Origin: an uncultured Collinsella sp.
GTDB taxonomy: Bacteria > Actinomycetota > Coriobacteriia > Coriobacteriales > Coriobacteriaceae
DNA length: 64,000 nucleotides
Direction: 5' to 3'
NCBI GenBank assembly: GCA_958421275.1
Contig: CATZLI010000001.1
Span: 124,001 to 188,000, forward strand
Below the pieces are notes generated by a model that had not been told where the DNA came from, did no database searches, and worked only from the letters and a program-made list of their open reading frames with translations. Numbering within the stretch: the stretch's first letter is position 1; each line of letters starts with the position of its first letter. Positions 33,345 through 44,049 of the stretch are shown piece by piece. A program made the translations under genes and the position numbers.

Positions 33345-34139
33345 ATGTTTAAACTGATTGCATCCGATATGGACGGCACACTGCTTGACGAAAACGGCCG
33401 GGTGCCTCCCGAGACCTACGAACTGATTCTGGCGCTACACGAGCATAGCGTGCATTTCGCCGCATCGTCAGGTCGTCGCTACGATCGCCTGTGCGAGTTC
33501 TTTGCGCCCGTTCGCGACAAGATGGACTTTGTCGCCGCTAACGGCGCCCAGGTCTACGCCGACGGTAAGATGGTAGACCGTGAGGTGTATTCCCACCTGG
33601 CGATTCGAAGGCTCGCCCAGGCCGTCAGGACATTTCCCAATCTGCATCTTGCGCTCTTTGACCGAACCAAGTCCTTCTTGCTCGATGACGAGTGCAAGTT
33701 CGTGCGTGAGGTCGATAAGGACCTTCCCAATGCCGAGCGCATTTGGGAGCTGCCCGATCCCAGCGTAAATATCATCAAGGCGAGTATCTTTTGCGATGAC
33801 TGTGCCGTTATGGACAGTGCCTACGTACTGCAGCGCGAGCTTGGCCAGCTTTTTACCTTTGCGCCTTCTGGAAACGCATGGATCGATGCCATGCAGCCTG
33901 GTGTGTCGAAGGCCTCGGGAATCGAGCAGCTCATGGAGCACTATGGCGTCGAACGCGACGAGGTCATGGCGTTTGGCGACTCGATGAACGACTACGAGAT
34001 CATTCGCTTTGTCGGCACGGGCTGCGCGATGGAAAATGCGCGCCCCGCGCTCAAGGCGGTGGCCGATCGCGTGGTGGGTTGTAACCGTGACCACGCCGTC
34101 CAACGTGAGCTCCGTCGCGTGCTGGAGAGTCTCTCCTAA
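33345..34139 (+). CDS. HAD-superfamily Cof-type phosphatase
   Basis: 264 aa. Motif I D-M-D-G-T-L-L-D-E-N near residue 9, a C2B-type cap, and motif IV G-D-S-M-N-D-Y-E-I near 209. Cof-type HADs dephosphorylate sugar phosphates, nucleotides or pyridoxal phosphate; the substrate is not predictable. The ribosome site is GAAGGGAG. The gene is bracketed by family D repeats, copy 2 upstream and copies 3 and 4 immediately downstream. Confidence 0.88.
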   Translation: MFKLIASDMDGTLLDENGRVPPETYELILALHEHSVHFAASSGRRYDRLCEFFAPVRDKMDFVAANGAQVYADGKMVDREVYSHLAIRRLAQAVRTFPNLHLALFDRTKSFLLDDECKFVREVDKDLPNAERIWELPDPSVNIIKASIFCDDCAVMDSAYVLQRELGQLFTFAPSGNAWIDAMQPGVSKASGIEQLMEHYGVERDEVMAFGDSMNDYEIIRFVGTGCAMENARPALKAVADRVVGCNRDHAVQRELRRVLESLS

Positions 34140-34140
34140 T

Positions 34141-34187
34141 CCGGCAGATGGGGACGTTCTTTTTCTGCCGGCAGTGGGGGACAGTCC
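34141..34187. repeat. Tripartite palindromic element, family D, copy 3
   Basis: CCGGCAG, ATGGGGACGTTCTTTTT, the palindrome CTGCCGGCAG, then TGGGGGACAGTCC. It starts one base after the stop of the preceding HAD gene. Confidence 0.78.
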
Positions 34188-34204
34188 TAGCAGCTTTTTG
34201 CGAA

Positions 34205-34250
34205 GAGTGTCCCCAGTGACTAGTCGTTTAAGAACGTCCCCAGTGACTAG
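34205..34250. repeat. Tripartite palindromic element, family D, copy 4 (inverted)
   Basis: Reverse complement reads CCTAGTC, ACTGGGGACGTTCTTAAAC, GACTAGTC, ACTGGGGACACTC, nearly identical to copy 2. Its end supplies the TAG stop (34247-34249) of the leftward HAD gene. Confidence 0.8.
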
Positions 34251-35089
34251 GCGAGGGCGGCCATGATGGTGCGGGCGACGCCGTCGTGGTCGTTGTCGTA
34301 TTCGGTGATGGCGTCGGCGGCCTCGCGGTCTTCGGGCTCGGCGTTGATCATGGCCATGCCATGGCCCGCTGCCTGCAGCATGGGGATGTCGTTGATGTTG
34401 TCGCCGAACGCCCAGGCGTCGGCGAGACGCTCGCCCAGATGCTCACACAGCCACGTGAGGGCCGTTCCCTTGGTGGCGCCCTCGCCCATGACCTCGATAT
34501 TCATGGCGTAAGAACGCGTGACCTCAATGCCTCCGAGCGTGTCGAGCGCCGCCGCGATGGCGTCGCGATCGGCCGGGTCGTGCCAGTACATGGCGATGCG
34601 TTCGAGCGTCTCGACTTCGTCGATCTTGCTGTCGATATCCATGTCGATCGGTGTTCGTGTGCGCTTGAGCGAAGCCGCGATGTGGGGATCGCCGCCGCAG
34701 AACTCATCTAGGCGCCCGTAAAGCGAACGGGGGAGGAAACACTGTCCATCCGCGAAGATATCGAAGGTCACATCGTGGCCGGCGGCAATGCGATGGATGC
34801 GGTGGGCAATGCCGCAATCGAGCGGACGGCTCAAGATGCACGTGGCGCGCGAGGCGTCGGTGGGCACATCGTCGTCGAGCTGCCAGACGCTGGCGCCGTT
34901 GGCGCAGACTGCGTAGTGCACGGCGGGATGGGCGAGAATGGGCTCAAAGATGCCCGACAGCGGACGCCCCGTGCAGGGAACAAACTCGATGCCACGACGT
35001 GCGAGCTCGTCGAGCATTGTCCAGGTGGCATCGCTCATCTGCTTATCGCTCGTCAGCAGCGTCCCATCCATATCGGAAAACACAATCAT
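34247..35089 (-). CDS. HAD-superfamily Cof-type phosphatase (second)
   Basis: 280 aa. Begins M-I-V-F-S-D-M-D-G-T-L-L-T-S (motif I) and has G-D-N-I-N-D-I-P-M-L (motif IV) near the C-terminus. Same broad family as the rightward gene at 33345 but clearly diverged, so not a recent duplication. The substrate is unknown. AGAAAGG upstream supports the ATG at 35089. It follows the citrate synthase terminator on the same strand. Confidence 0.88.
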   Translation of the reverse strand: MIVFSDMDGTLLTSDKQMSDATWTMLDELARRGIEFVPCTGRPLSGIFEPILAHPAVHYAVCANGASVWQLDDDVPTDASRATCILSRPLDCGIAHRIHRIAAGHDVTFDIFADGQCFLPRSLYGRLDEFCGGDPHIAASLKRTRTPIDMDIDSKIDEVETLERIAMYWHDPADRDAIAAALDTLGGIEVTRSYAMNIEVMGEGATKGTALTWLCEHLGERLADAWAFGDNINDIPMLQAAGHGMAMINAEPEDREAADAITEYDNDHDGVARTIMAALA

Positions 35090-35114
35090 TTGATGCAGCC
35101 CTTTCTACTGGCAT

Positions 35115-35151
35115 AAAAAGCGTGGCCGAGGGCTTGGGTCCCTGGCCACGC
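35115..35151 (-). terminator. Terminator after citrate synthase
   Basis: GCGTGGCC (35120-35127) pairs with GGCCACGC (35144-35151); on the minus strand it is followed by TTTTT. It separates the citrate synthase message from the downstream HAD gene. Confidence 0.8.
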
Positions 35152-35175
35152 TCGAGTTCTATAACGGTCCGCGTC

Positions 35176-36594
35176 CTAGCGGTCGGCGAGCGGCTTGTAC
35201 TCCAGCGGCTCGATCACCGGACGATAGGCGGGGCGGATGATACGGTGCGCGCAGAAGAGCTCTTCCATGCGGTGCGCCGACCAGCCGGCCATGCGGGCGA
35301 CGGCGAATAGCGGCGTAAAGAGCGTCTCGGGCACGCCGAGCATCTTGTAGATAAAGCCCGTGTACAGGTCGATGTTGGCGCAGATGGGCTTGGTCATGCC
35401 GTGGTCGCGCATGACCTGGGGTGCCAGGCGCTCGATACGCTCGATGAGTGCGAACTCTTCGCCCAAGTCCTTCTTGGCTGCCAGTGAGCGCGCGTAACGG
35501 CGGCAGACCTCGGCGCGCGGGTCGCTGAGCGTATAGACGGCGTGGCCCATGCCGTAGATGAGGCCCGTGCCGTCGAAGGCCTGCTTGTCGAGGATCTTGC
35601 CCAGGTAGGCCGCGACCTCGTCCTCGTCCTCCCAGTTGGAGACATGCGCGCGGATGTCCTCGTGCATAGACACGACCTTGGCATTGGCGCCGCCGTGGCG
35701 CGGGCCCTTGAGCGAGCCGATAGCCGCGGCGTAGGCGGAATACGGGTCGGTGGCCGAAGACGACAGCACGCGGCAAGCGAAGGTGGAGTTGTTGCCGCCG
35801 CCGTGCTCGGCATGCAGCATGAGCATAACGTCGAGCAGCATCGCCTCATCGCGGGTGAACGCCATGCCGCCGCGCAGGACCTGTAGGATGGTCTCGGCGG
35901 TGGAGAGGCCGGGCGTGGGGTGCGGCACGTGAACTTCGGAGCCGCGAAGCTTGGCGACCGAGGCCATGTGTGCGAAGGCGGCGATGCGCGGGAGACGTGC
36001 GAGCATGGAAATGGCGACGTCGATTTCGTGCTCGGGCGTGATCACGTCTGGTTCGGCATCGAAGGCGTAGAGCAGCAGCACGGCGCGCTGAAGCACATTC
36101 ATGATGCTCGACGACACCGTGGTCATGGGAAACTCTTTGACGTACTCGTCGCTCAGATGTCTAAAGGCACCTAGGCGCTCGCAGAAGCCGTCGAGCTCTT
36201 CCTTGTTGGGCAGCGAACCCGTGATAAGCAGATAGGCGACTTCTTCGTAGCCGTAGCGATTCTCGGCCTGGGCATTGTTGACCAGATCCTCGATGCTGTA
36301 GCCGCGAAGCGTGAGCTTGCCCTGATCGGGCACGACCTTTCCGTCGACCTTGTTGTAGCCGTGCACATCCGAGATACGAGTGAGGCCCGCGACCACGCCC
36401 GAGCCGTCGGCATTGCGCAGGCCGCGCTTGACATTGTGCTCTTCGAACAAGCCCTCGTCATAAGGGTCGGTCGGCAGGCCGTGGTAGAGGCTTTCGCTCT
36501 CAGGCGAAATCTGGCGGCTTGCTTCGTAATCCAGAACCAGTCGGCTCAAGTGGTCATCGAAGCGGTAATAGATTTTCTTGGCGTCGTAGGCCAT
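35176..36594 (-). CDS. Citrate synthase family protein
   Basis: 472 aa, somewhat longer than the usual 370-440 because of a 50-residue N-terminal arm. Catalytic elements are visible: H-A-E-H-G-G-G-N-N-S-T-F, G-P-R-H-G-G-A-N, G-M-G-H-A-V-Y and the Asp in N-I-D-L-Y-T-G-F. It condenses acetyl-CoA with oxaloacetate; a methylcitrate activity cannot be excluded. It is monocistronic, with no aconitase or isocitrate dehydrogenase nearby, so a role in glutamate synthesis is only a guess. GAGAGGAGC precedes the ATG. Confidence 0.9.
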   Translation of the reverse strand: MAYDAKKIYYRFDDHLSRLVLDYEASRQISPESESLYHGLPTDPYDEGLFEEHNVKRGLRNADGSGVVAGLTRISDVHGYNKVDGKVVPDQGKLTLRGYSIEDLVNNAQAENRYGYEEVAYLLITGSLPNKEELDGFCERLGAFRHLSDEYVKEFPMTTVSSSIMNVLQRAVLLLYAFDAEPDVITPEHEIDVAISMLARLPRIAAFAHMASVAKLRGSEVHVPHPTPGLSTAETILQVLRGGMAFTRDEAMLLDVMLMLHAEHGGGNNSTFACRVLSSSATDPYSAYAAAIGSLKGPRHGGANAKVVSMHEDIRAHVSNWEDEDEVAAYLGKILDKQAFDGTGLIYGMGHAVYTLSDPRAEVCRRYARSLAAKKDLGEEFALIERIERLAPQVMRDHGMTKPICANIDLYTGFIYKMLGVPETLFTPLFAVARMAGWSAHRMEELFCAHRIIRPAYRPVIEPLEYKPLADR

Positions 36595-36671
36595 GCGCGC
36601 TCCTCTCCGGGCCGCATCGGGGTGGCTTGCATGGGCATGCGCGCGTCAGGCTATCCCCGGCGGCTTGCTCG

Positions 36672-36959
36672 CTACAGGCGGTACATAAAGTTAAAGACAT
36701 CCTCGCGCTGGATGGACACGTTGACGCCCGAAAGCTCGCCGGCCTCGGCCAGGGCCTTCTGCAGCTCGGCGAAGTCGAGCTTGGACTCGGCGGTGTCGGC
36801 CAGCATGGTCATGGTGAAGATGTCCTCGATAATGGACTGCGTAATGTCGCGGATGTCGACGTTGGCCTCGCCCAGAACACGGGTGACGCCGGCGACGATA
36901 CCGGGGCGGTTCTTGCCAAGGACGGTGATGACGATGCGGGAGGACGAGATCTCGGCCAT
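36672..36959 (-). CDS. ACT domain protein (UPF0237 type)
   Basis: 95 aa, essentially two ACT-like halves: V-I-T-V-L-G-K-N-R-P-G-I-V-A-G-V-T-R-V-L, then I-I-E-D-I-F-T-M-T-M-L. Small ACT proteins of this type are thought to sense amino acids or regulate a partner; in many genomes the gene sits directly before a UPF0210/PFL-like gene. That partner is missing here and citrate synthase follows instead. GAAAGGG precedes the start. Confidence 0.88.
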   Translation of the reverse strand: MAEISSSRIVITVLGKNRPGIVAGVTRVLGEANVDIRDITQSIIEDIFTMTMLADTAESKLDFAELQKALAEAGELSGVNVSIQREDVFNFMYRL

Positions 36960-37152
36960 GGGAAACCCTTTCGCGTGGTTGCGGTGCGCGCGGGGCGCTC
37001 CGCTACGGTACAGTGTTCATCATTGTACCTGTCTGGCGCCAAAAGGGGTGTGCTTACTGCGGCGTTACACGTCTGCAACATGGGAGAAGGGGCAACAGGG
37101 TGCGTGTCCGCTGCGGTTGGTCGCGCCGCGTTGCACAAAGACCGTGAACCTT

Positions 37153-37181
37153 TTGTGGGACGCGCGGCGCCGTGGTACCAT
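37153..37181 (+). promoter_or_regulatory. Candidate rpmE promoter
   Basis: TTGTGG (37153-37158), a 17-nt spacer and TACCAT (37176-37181). The implied start near 37188 gives a leader of about 78 nt that contains the two hairpins. Confidence 0.45.
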
Positions 37182-37194
37182 AGCCGAGTTTGTT

Positions 37195-37243
37195 GTCTTG
37201 GTCGGAAACCAAGACGCCTTATGCGCTGATCGGTAACCAGCGC
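37195..37243 (+). promoter_or_regulatory. rpmE leader: two matching stem-loops
   Basis: Hairpin 1: GTCTTGGT (37195-37202)/ACCAAGAC (37208-37215). Hairpin 2: GCGCTG (37223-37228)/CAGCGC (37238-37243). Their apical parts share TG(G/A)TCGG(A/T)AACCA while the stems differ, the mark of a conserved RNA motif. Position and form fit an autoregulatory leader for L31; ribosomal-protein leader candidates before L31 genes are known in several bacterial groups. Confidence 0.55.
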
Positions 37244-37265
37244 CTGACCAATAAGGAGTCCTACC

Positions 37266-37691
37266 ATGAAGCAGGGTATCCATCCCCAGTATGTCGAGTG
37301 CACGGTGACGTGCTCCTGCGGCAACACCTTCAAGACGCACGCTACCGTGTCCGAGATGAAGGTCGAGCTTTGCAACGAGTGCCACCCGTTCTACACCGGC
37401 CAGCAGAAGTTCGTCGACACCGGTGGACGCGTCCAGCGCTTCGCCGACAAGTTCGGTGGCGCCGCTGCCGCCCAGCTCAAGAAGGCCGAGGAGGCCAAGG
37501 CTGCCAAGGCCGCCAAGGCTGCTGAGGCCGAGGCCGCTCGCAAGGCCGCCGCTGAGGCTAAGGCTGCCGAGAAGGCTAAGCGTGCTGCTAAGTTTGCCGA
37601 GGAGGCTGCCAAGCAGGCCGCCGAGGCTCCCGCAGAGGCTCCCGTCGAGGAGGCCGCTGCCGAGGCCGAGACCACCGAGGCTGCTGAGTAA
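37266..37691 (+). CDS. rpmE: 50S ribosomal protein L31 with long Ala/Lys/Glu tail
   Basis: 141 aa, about twice the normal length. Residues 1-65 are a zinc-type L31 (C16, C18, C36, C39; H-P-F-Y-T-G-Q-Q-K). Residues 66-141 are a tail of Ala with alternating Lys and Glu, predicted to be helical, ending in an acidic E-A-P-A-E-A-P-V-E-E segment. The tail resembles that of L17 in composition. AAGGAG precedes the ATG. The gene is monocistronic, with the leader described above. Confidence 0.94.
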   Translation: MKQGIHPQYVECTVTCSCGNTFKTHATVSEMKVELCNECHPFYTGQQKFVDTGGRVQRFADKFGGAAAAQLKKAEEAKAAKAAKAAEAEAARKAAAEAKAAEKAKRAAKFAEEAAKQAAEAPAEAPVEEAAAEAETTEAAE

Positions 37692-37769
37692 ATAGCTCGC
37701 CGCGGAATCACTCGCATTCATGGCGTGAGGGCCGTGCATCCATTTGGGTGCGCGGCCCTTTTCTTTTTA

Positions 37770-37802
37770 TTGGTGCAAACCAACCTGCCCCCATTGCACC
37801 AA
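37770..37802. repeat. 33-bp palindromic element, family B, copy 2
   Basis: TTGGTGCAA (37770-37778) and TTGCACCAA (37794-37802) with centre ACCAACCTGCCCCCA. Same arms and length as copy 1 at 31160. Confidence 0.82.
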
Positions 37803-37832
37803 ATGGCAGAGAGGCAGCGTTTGCCCAGATAA

Positions 37833-37869
37833 AACCTGCCAAAATTAACCTGTCCCATTGTGGCAGGTT
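37833..37869. repeat. 37-bp palindromic element, family C, copy 1
   Basis: AACCTGCCA (37833-37841) and TGGCAGGTT (37861-37869) flank AAATTAACCTGTCCCATTG. Copy 2 of identical length lies at 50015. Confidence 0.82.
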
Positions 37870-37998
37870 GGTCGTAGTTATTACGTGGCGGTCGAGGTCG
37901 ACCGTATAGGCCGCGCCTTGTTTGGCTAAAGTACAATCATCTGTGTTTAACTCGCCCGCAGCTGCACGGCGTGGGCGATGGCCAAAAAGGAAAACCAC

Positions 37999-40805
<2,807 letters not shown>

Positions 40806-40806
<1 letters not shown>

Positions 40807-41954
40807 TGGCTGAGGCTTTAGAGGTAACGCCCGCCGAGCTGGACGCGTTTGCGGACCGGCTCGGTGAGGTCGAGTCGTATCTCCACCTGGACGAGAAGCG
40901 TACCCGCGTGTTCGAGCTCGAGGCCAAAAGTGTTGCCCCTGGCTTTTGGGATGACGCCGACGCCGCCCGTGCCACCATGGAGGAGATCGCGCGCACCAAG
41001 GAAGATATCGCTGCCGTGGACACCGCGCGCGGCGAGCTTTCCGATGCCCGCGCCGCGCTGGAGCTTGCCGAGGAGATGGGGGATGACCCCGACGCCGCCG
41101 CCCTTCGCGAGGAGGCTGCAGCCACGGCTGAGCGCCTGGCCCGTGCCATCGATGAGCTTGAGCTTTCGAGCTGGTTTACCGGTGAGTTCGATCACGGCGA
41201 TGCCATTGTGACCATCAAGCCCGGACAGGGTGGTCTGGAGGCCCAGGACTGGACCTTCATGCTCTTTAAGATGTACATGAAGTACTGCCAGCGTCGCGGC
41301 TGGAAGGTCACCATCAACGACTGTCCCGCGGCCGAGGTCATCGGCATTGACCGTGCGACCTTTACCGTCGAGGGCAAGGACGCATTTGGCATGCTGCGCG
41401 CCGAGGCCGGCGTCCACCGCTTGGTTCGCATTAGCCCCACCGACGACAAGAAGCGCCGCCAGACCACGTTTGCCGGCGTCGAGGTCATCCCCGTGCTACC
41501 CGATGATATCGACATCGAGATCAGTCCCGATGACATCCGCGTGGACGTGTACCACGCGAGCGGCCCGGGCGGTCAGGGCGTCAACACCACCGACTCCGCC
41601 GTGCGCGTGACGCATTTTCCCAGCGGCATTGTGGTCACCTGCCAAAACGAGCGCAGCCAGATTCAGAACAAGGCCGCGTGCATGCAGATCCTCAAGGCTC
41701 GCCTGTACGAGATTGAGCTCGAGAAGCGCGCCGAGGCGCTCGATGAGATCCGCGGACCCAAGACCACGATTGGTTTTGGCAACCAGATTCGCAGCTACGT
41801 GCTCTACCCGTACCAGATGGTCAAGGACTTACGCACGGGCGTGGAGACCAGCAATGTCGAGGCCGTCCTTGACGATGGCGACCTGGACCCGTTTGTTATT
41901 GGCTACCATCGCTGGGCTACCGGCAACGCCGATGCAGAAGGCTCGGAGGTCTAA
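40806..41954 (+). CDS. prfB: Peptide chain release factor 2, variant recognition motif
   Basis: 382 aa. RF2 by length, the G-G-Q loop (255-257, G-P-G-G-Q-G-V-N) and the E-V-I-P-V-L-P-D-D-I-D-I-E-I core. At the anticodon-like tripeptide, where RF2 has Ser-Pro-Phe, this protein reads S210-P211-T212 (codons AGC CCC ACC, 41433-41441), within R-I-S-P-T-D-D-K-K-R-R-Q. The E. coli autoregulatory frameshift is absent: the frame is continuous from ATG 40806, with no early TGA. Only 3 of 62 genes in the window end in TGA, the codon specific to RF2. The gene starts inside the secA stop. Confidence 0.95.
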
Positions 41955-42015
41955 AACATCGGGTGGCTTCAAGCCGATGCCAAGCCCAACGGTTGGACGG
42001 GTTTGTATCCAGAAT

Positions 42016-42041
42016 AAACCCTGCGCAGGGGTGGTTTTTGT
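42016..42041 (+). terminator. Probable terminator after secA-prfB
   Basis: AAACC (42016-42020) pairs with GGTTT (42033-42037) around a CTGCGCAGG inner hairpin, followed by T. Moderate quality. Confidence 0.5.
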
Positions 42042-42078
42042 CCGGCGGATCGGTAGAATCGAATACAAGAAGAAGTTC

Positions 42079-42107
42079 AAAGCGCATCCGTTTGGGTTCG
42101 CTTTTTT
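42079..42107 (+). terminator. Terminator-like hairpin in the yitT leader
   Basis: AAAGCG (42079-42084) pairs with CGCTTT (42099-42104), with inner ATCC/GGGT pairing and six T. It ends only 13 nt before the start codon, a position that suggests attenuation rather than the end of a message. A TAGAAT -10 candidate lies at 42054-42059. Confidence 0.55.
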
Positions 42108-42119
42108 GAGGGAGGCAGC

Positions 42120-43010
42120 ATGGCATATCGTCTGGACATCAAGCGCATTCTTTCGATGAACTTCTTTCACGACCTGCCCCAGATCATGTTGGGGTGTGCC
42201 TTGGCCGCCATCGCGACCGACTTGTTTTTGATTCCCAACGGTCTTGCCGCCGGTGGCGTTACGGGCCTTGCCACCATTATCCAGGCGGTCGGCGCGGCGC
42301 GCGGCCTATCGCTTCCCGTTGGTATTCAGACGATCGTGATGAACGCCTTGCTGTTGTTGGTCGTTATGCGCGAGGGCGGCATGTTCTACGTGGTGCAGAC
42401 CGCGACGGGCTTTGTGCTGCTGGGCTTCTTTACCGATCTGTTCGCCCCGTTTGTAGCACCTCTGGCGGATGCGGACCTGATGCTCCCTGCCATGTGGGGC
42501 GGCATTATTACGGGCATCGGTTACGGCATGGTGTTGCGCGCCGGCGCCAACACCGGCGGCTCGGACACGATTGGCCAAATCATCTCGCGTAACACCTCGC
42601 TGCCGGTGGGCTCGACCGTCATGGCGATCGATGTTGCCGTATGCGCGCTATCGGCTCCGGTCTTTTCAATCGAAAACGCACTGTATGCAGGCCTTTCGAT
42701 GGTCATTAGCGGCTACGTGATCGATGCCGTGGTCGATGGTGGCAACAAACGCCGTATGGTACTCATCATCTCGGACAAGTTCCCTGATATCGCTGCCGAT
42801 ATTATGTATGGCCTGGGTCGTGGTTGTACCAAGTTTAAGGCGACTGGCATGTATTCGGGTGCCGAGAAGCCAGTGATTATGGTCATCGTGAGCCGTCGAG
42901 AGCTCAATACCCTCAAGACGATCGTGCGCGAGCGCGATCCTCATGCCATCGTGACGGTTGCCGACGTTACGGAAGCCTTCGGCGAGGGATTCAAGGACAT
43001 TAGCGCGTAG
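42120..43010 (+). CDS. YitT family membrane protein
   Basis: 296 aa. About five membrane helices in the N-terminal 200 residues (YitT/DUF161), with the conserved N-G-L-A-A-G-G-V-T-G and R-A-G-A-N-T-G-G-S-D-T motifs. A cytoplasmic C-terminal DUF2179 ferredoxin-like domain follows (I-V-S-R-R-E-L, D-P-H-A-I-V-T-V-A-D-V). The function of the family is not established. GGGAGG precedes the ATG, placed right after a terminator-like hairpin. Confidence 0.88.
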   Translation: MAYRLDIKRILSMNFFHDLPQIMLGCALAAIATDLFLIPNGLAAGGVTGLATIIQAVGAARGLSLPVGIQTIVMNALLLLVVMREGGMFYVVQTATGFVLLGFFTDLFAPFVAPLADADLMLPAMWGGIITGIGYGMVLRAGANTGGSDTIGQIISRNTSLPVGSTVMAIDVAVCALSAPVFSIENALYAGLSMVISGYVIDAVVDGGNKRRMVLIISDKFPDIAADIMYGLGRGCTKFKATGMYSGAEKPVIMVIVSRRELNTLKTIVRERDPHAIVTVADVTEAFGEGFKDISA

Positions 43011-43217
43011 GGTCGATCGCGTTCCATCCAAAAGACGTTCACATTGATAAACCGTTTCATCAGCGGTTCTGCCTGCTAAATTGTTCAAATAATGATAAAA
43101 ACTCTGGTAAAGCCATCAGTTTCCAGCATAATGAATGACGTACGTGCATTGCGGCTGTGTTGGGATTACCTTCGGTGCCGTGCGCATTTTGTCTAATGAG
43201 GATGAAAGGAAGGCACA

Positions 43218-44048
43218 ATGAGCGACGAAGAGCTCAAAAAGGTTGCCAACGAGGTAAGGAAGGGCATCGTCACCGGCGTGCACGCTGCCAAGTCCGGCCA
43301 TCCGGGCGGTTCGCTCGGCGCTGCCGACATCATGACCTATCTGTACTTTGAGGAAATGAACGTCGACCCGGCCGATCCCCGCAAGGCCGATCGCGACCGT
43401 TTTGTGCTCTCCAAGGGCCATTGCGCTCCGGGCCTGTACGCCGTGCTCGCCGAGCGTGGGTTCTTCCCCAAGGAGGATCTCGAGACGCTGCGCCATATCG
43501 GCAGCCACCTGCAAGGTCATCCCAACATGAACGACACCCCGGGCGTCGATATGTCCACCGGCTCGCTCGGCCAGGGCATCTCCGCCGCCGTGGGCATGGC
43601 GGTTGCCGCCAAGCACTGGGGCGATACTTACCGCACGTACGCCCTGCTGGGTGATGGCGAGAGCGAGGAGGGCCAGGTCTGGGAGGCAGCCATGTTTGCC
43701 GGCAACCAGCAGCTCGATAACCTCTGCGTGATCGTCGACCACAACGGCCTGCAGATCGACGGCCCCGTCGAGGAGGTCAACGACCCCATGCCGCTCGCCG
43801 ACAAGTTCCGCGCCTTTAAGTTCCACGTGGTGGAGCTTGCCGACGGCAACGATTTCGATCAGATCCGCGCCGCCTTTGCCGAGGCCCGCGCCACCAAGGG
43901 TCAGCCGACCGCCATCATCGCCGAGACCATGAAGGGCAAGGGCGTTTCCTTTATGGAGAACCAGGTTGGTTGGCACGGCAAGGCCCCCAACGATGAACAG
44001 TTTGAGCAGGCCATGGCAGAGCTCACGGCCGCCGGAGAGGAGCTCTAG
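43218..44048 (+). CDS. Transketolase, N-terminal subunit
   Basis: 276 aa. Thiamine-diphosphate-binding half: H-A-A-K-S-G-H-P-G-G-S-L-G-A-A, S-K-G-H-C-A-P-G, and the G-D-G-E-S-E-E-G-Q-V-W-E motif with the metal-binding Asp. It transfers two-carbon ketol units in the pentose phosphate route. The pyrimidine-binding half is encoded by the next gene, one base away, so the enzyme works as a heteromer, a common split in anaerobes. Confidence 0.93.
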   Translation: MSDEELKKVANEVRKGIVTGVHAAKSGHPGGSLGAADIMTYLYFEEMNVDPADPRKADRDRFVLSKGHCAPGLYAVLAERGFFPKEDLETLRHIGSHLQGHPNMNDTPGVDMSTGSLGQGISAAVGMAVAAKHWGDTYRTYALLGDGESEEGQVWEAAMFAGNQQLDNLCVIVDHNGLQIDGPVEEVNDPMPLADKFRAFKFHVVELADGNDFDQIRAAFAEARATKGQPTAIIAETMKGKGVSFMENQVGWHGKAPNDEQFEQAMAELTAAGEEL

Positions 44049-44049
44049 G

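Noticed and set aside
33133..34250. HAD gene as cargo of a small transposon
   Set aside because: The bracketing repeats are short family D palindromes, no transposase or target duplication is visible, and codon use matches the surroundings.
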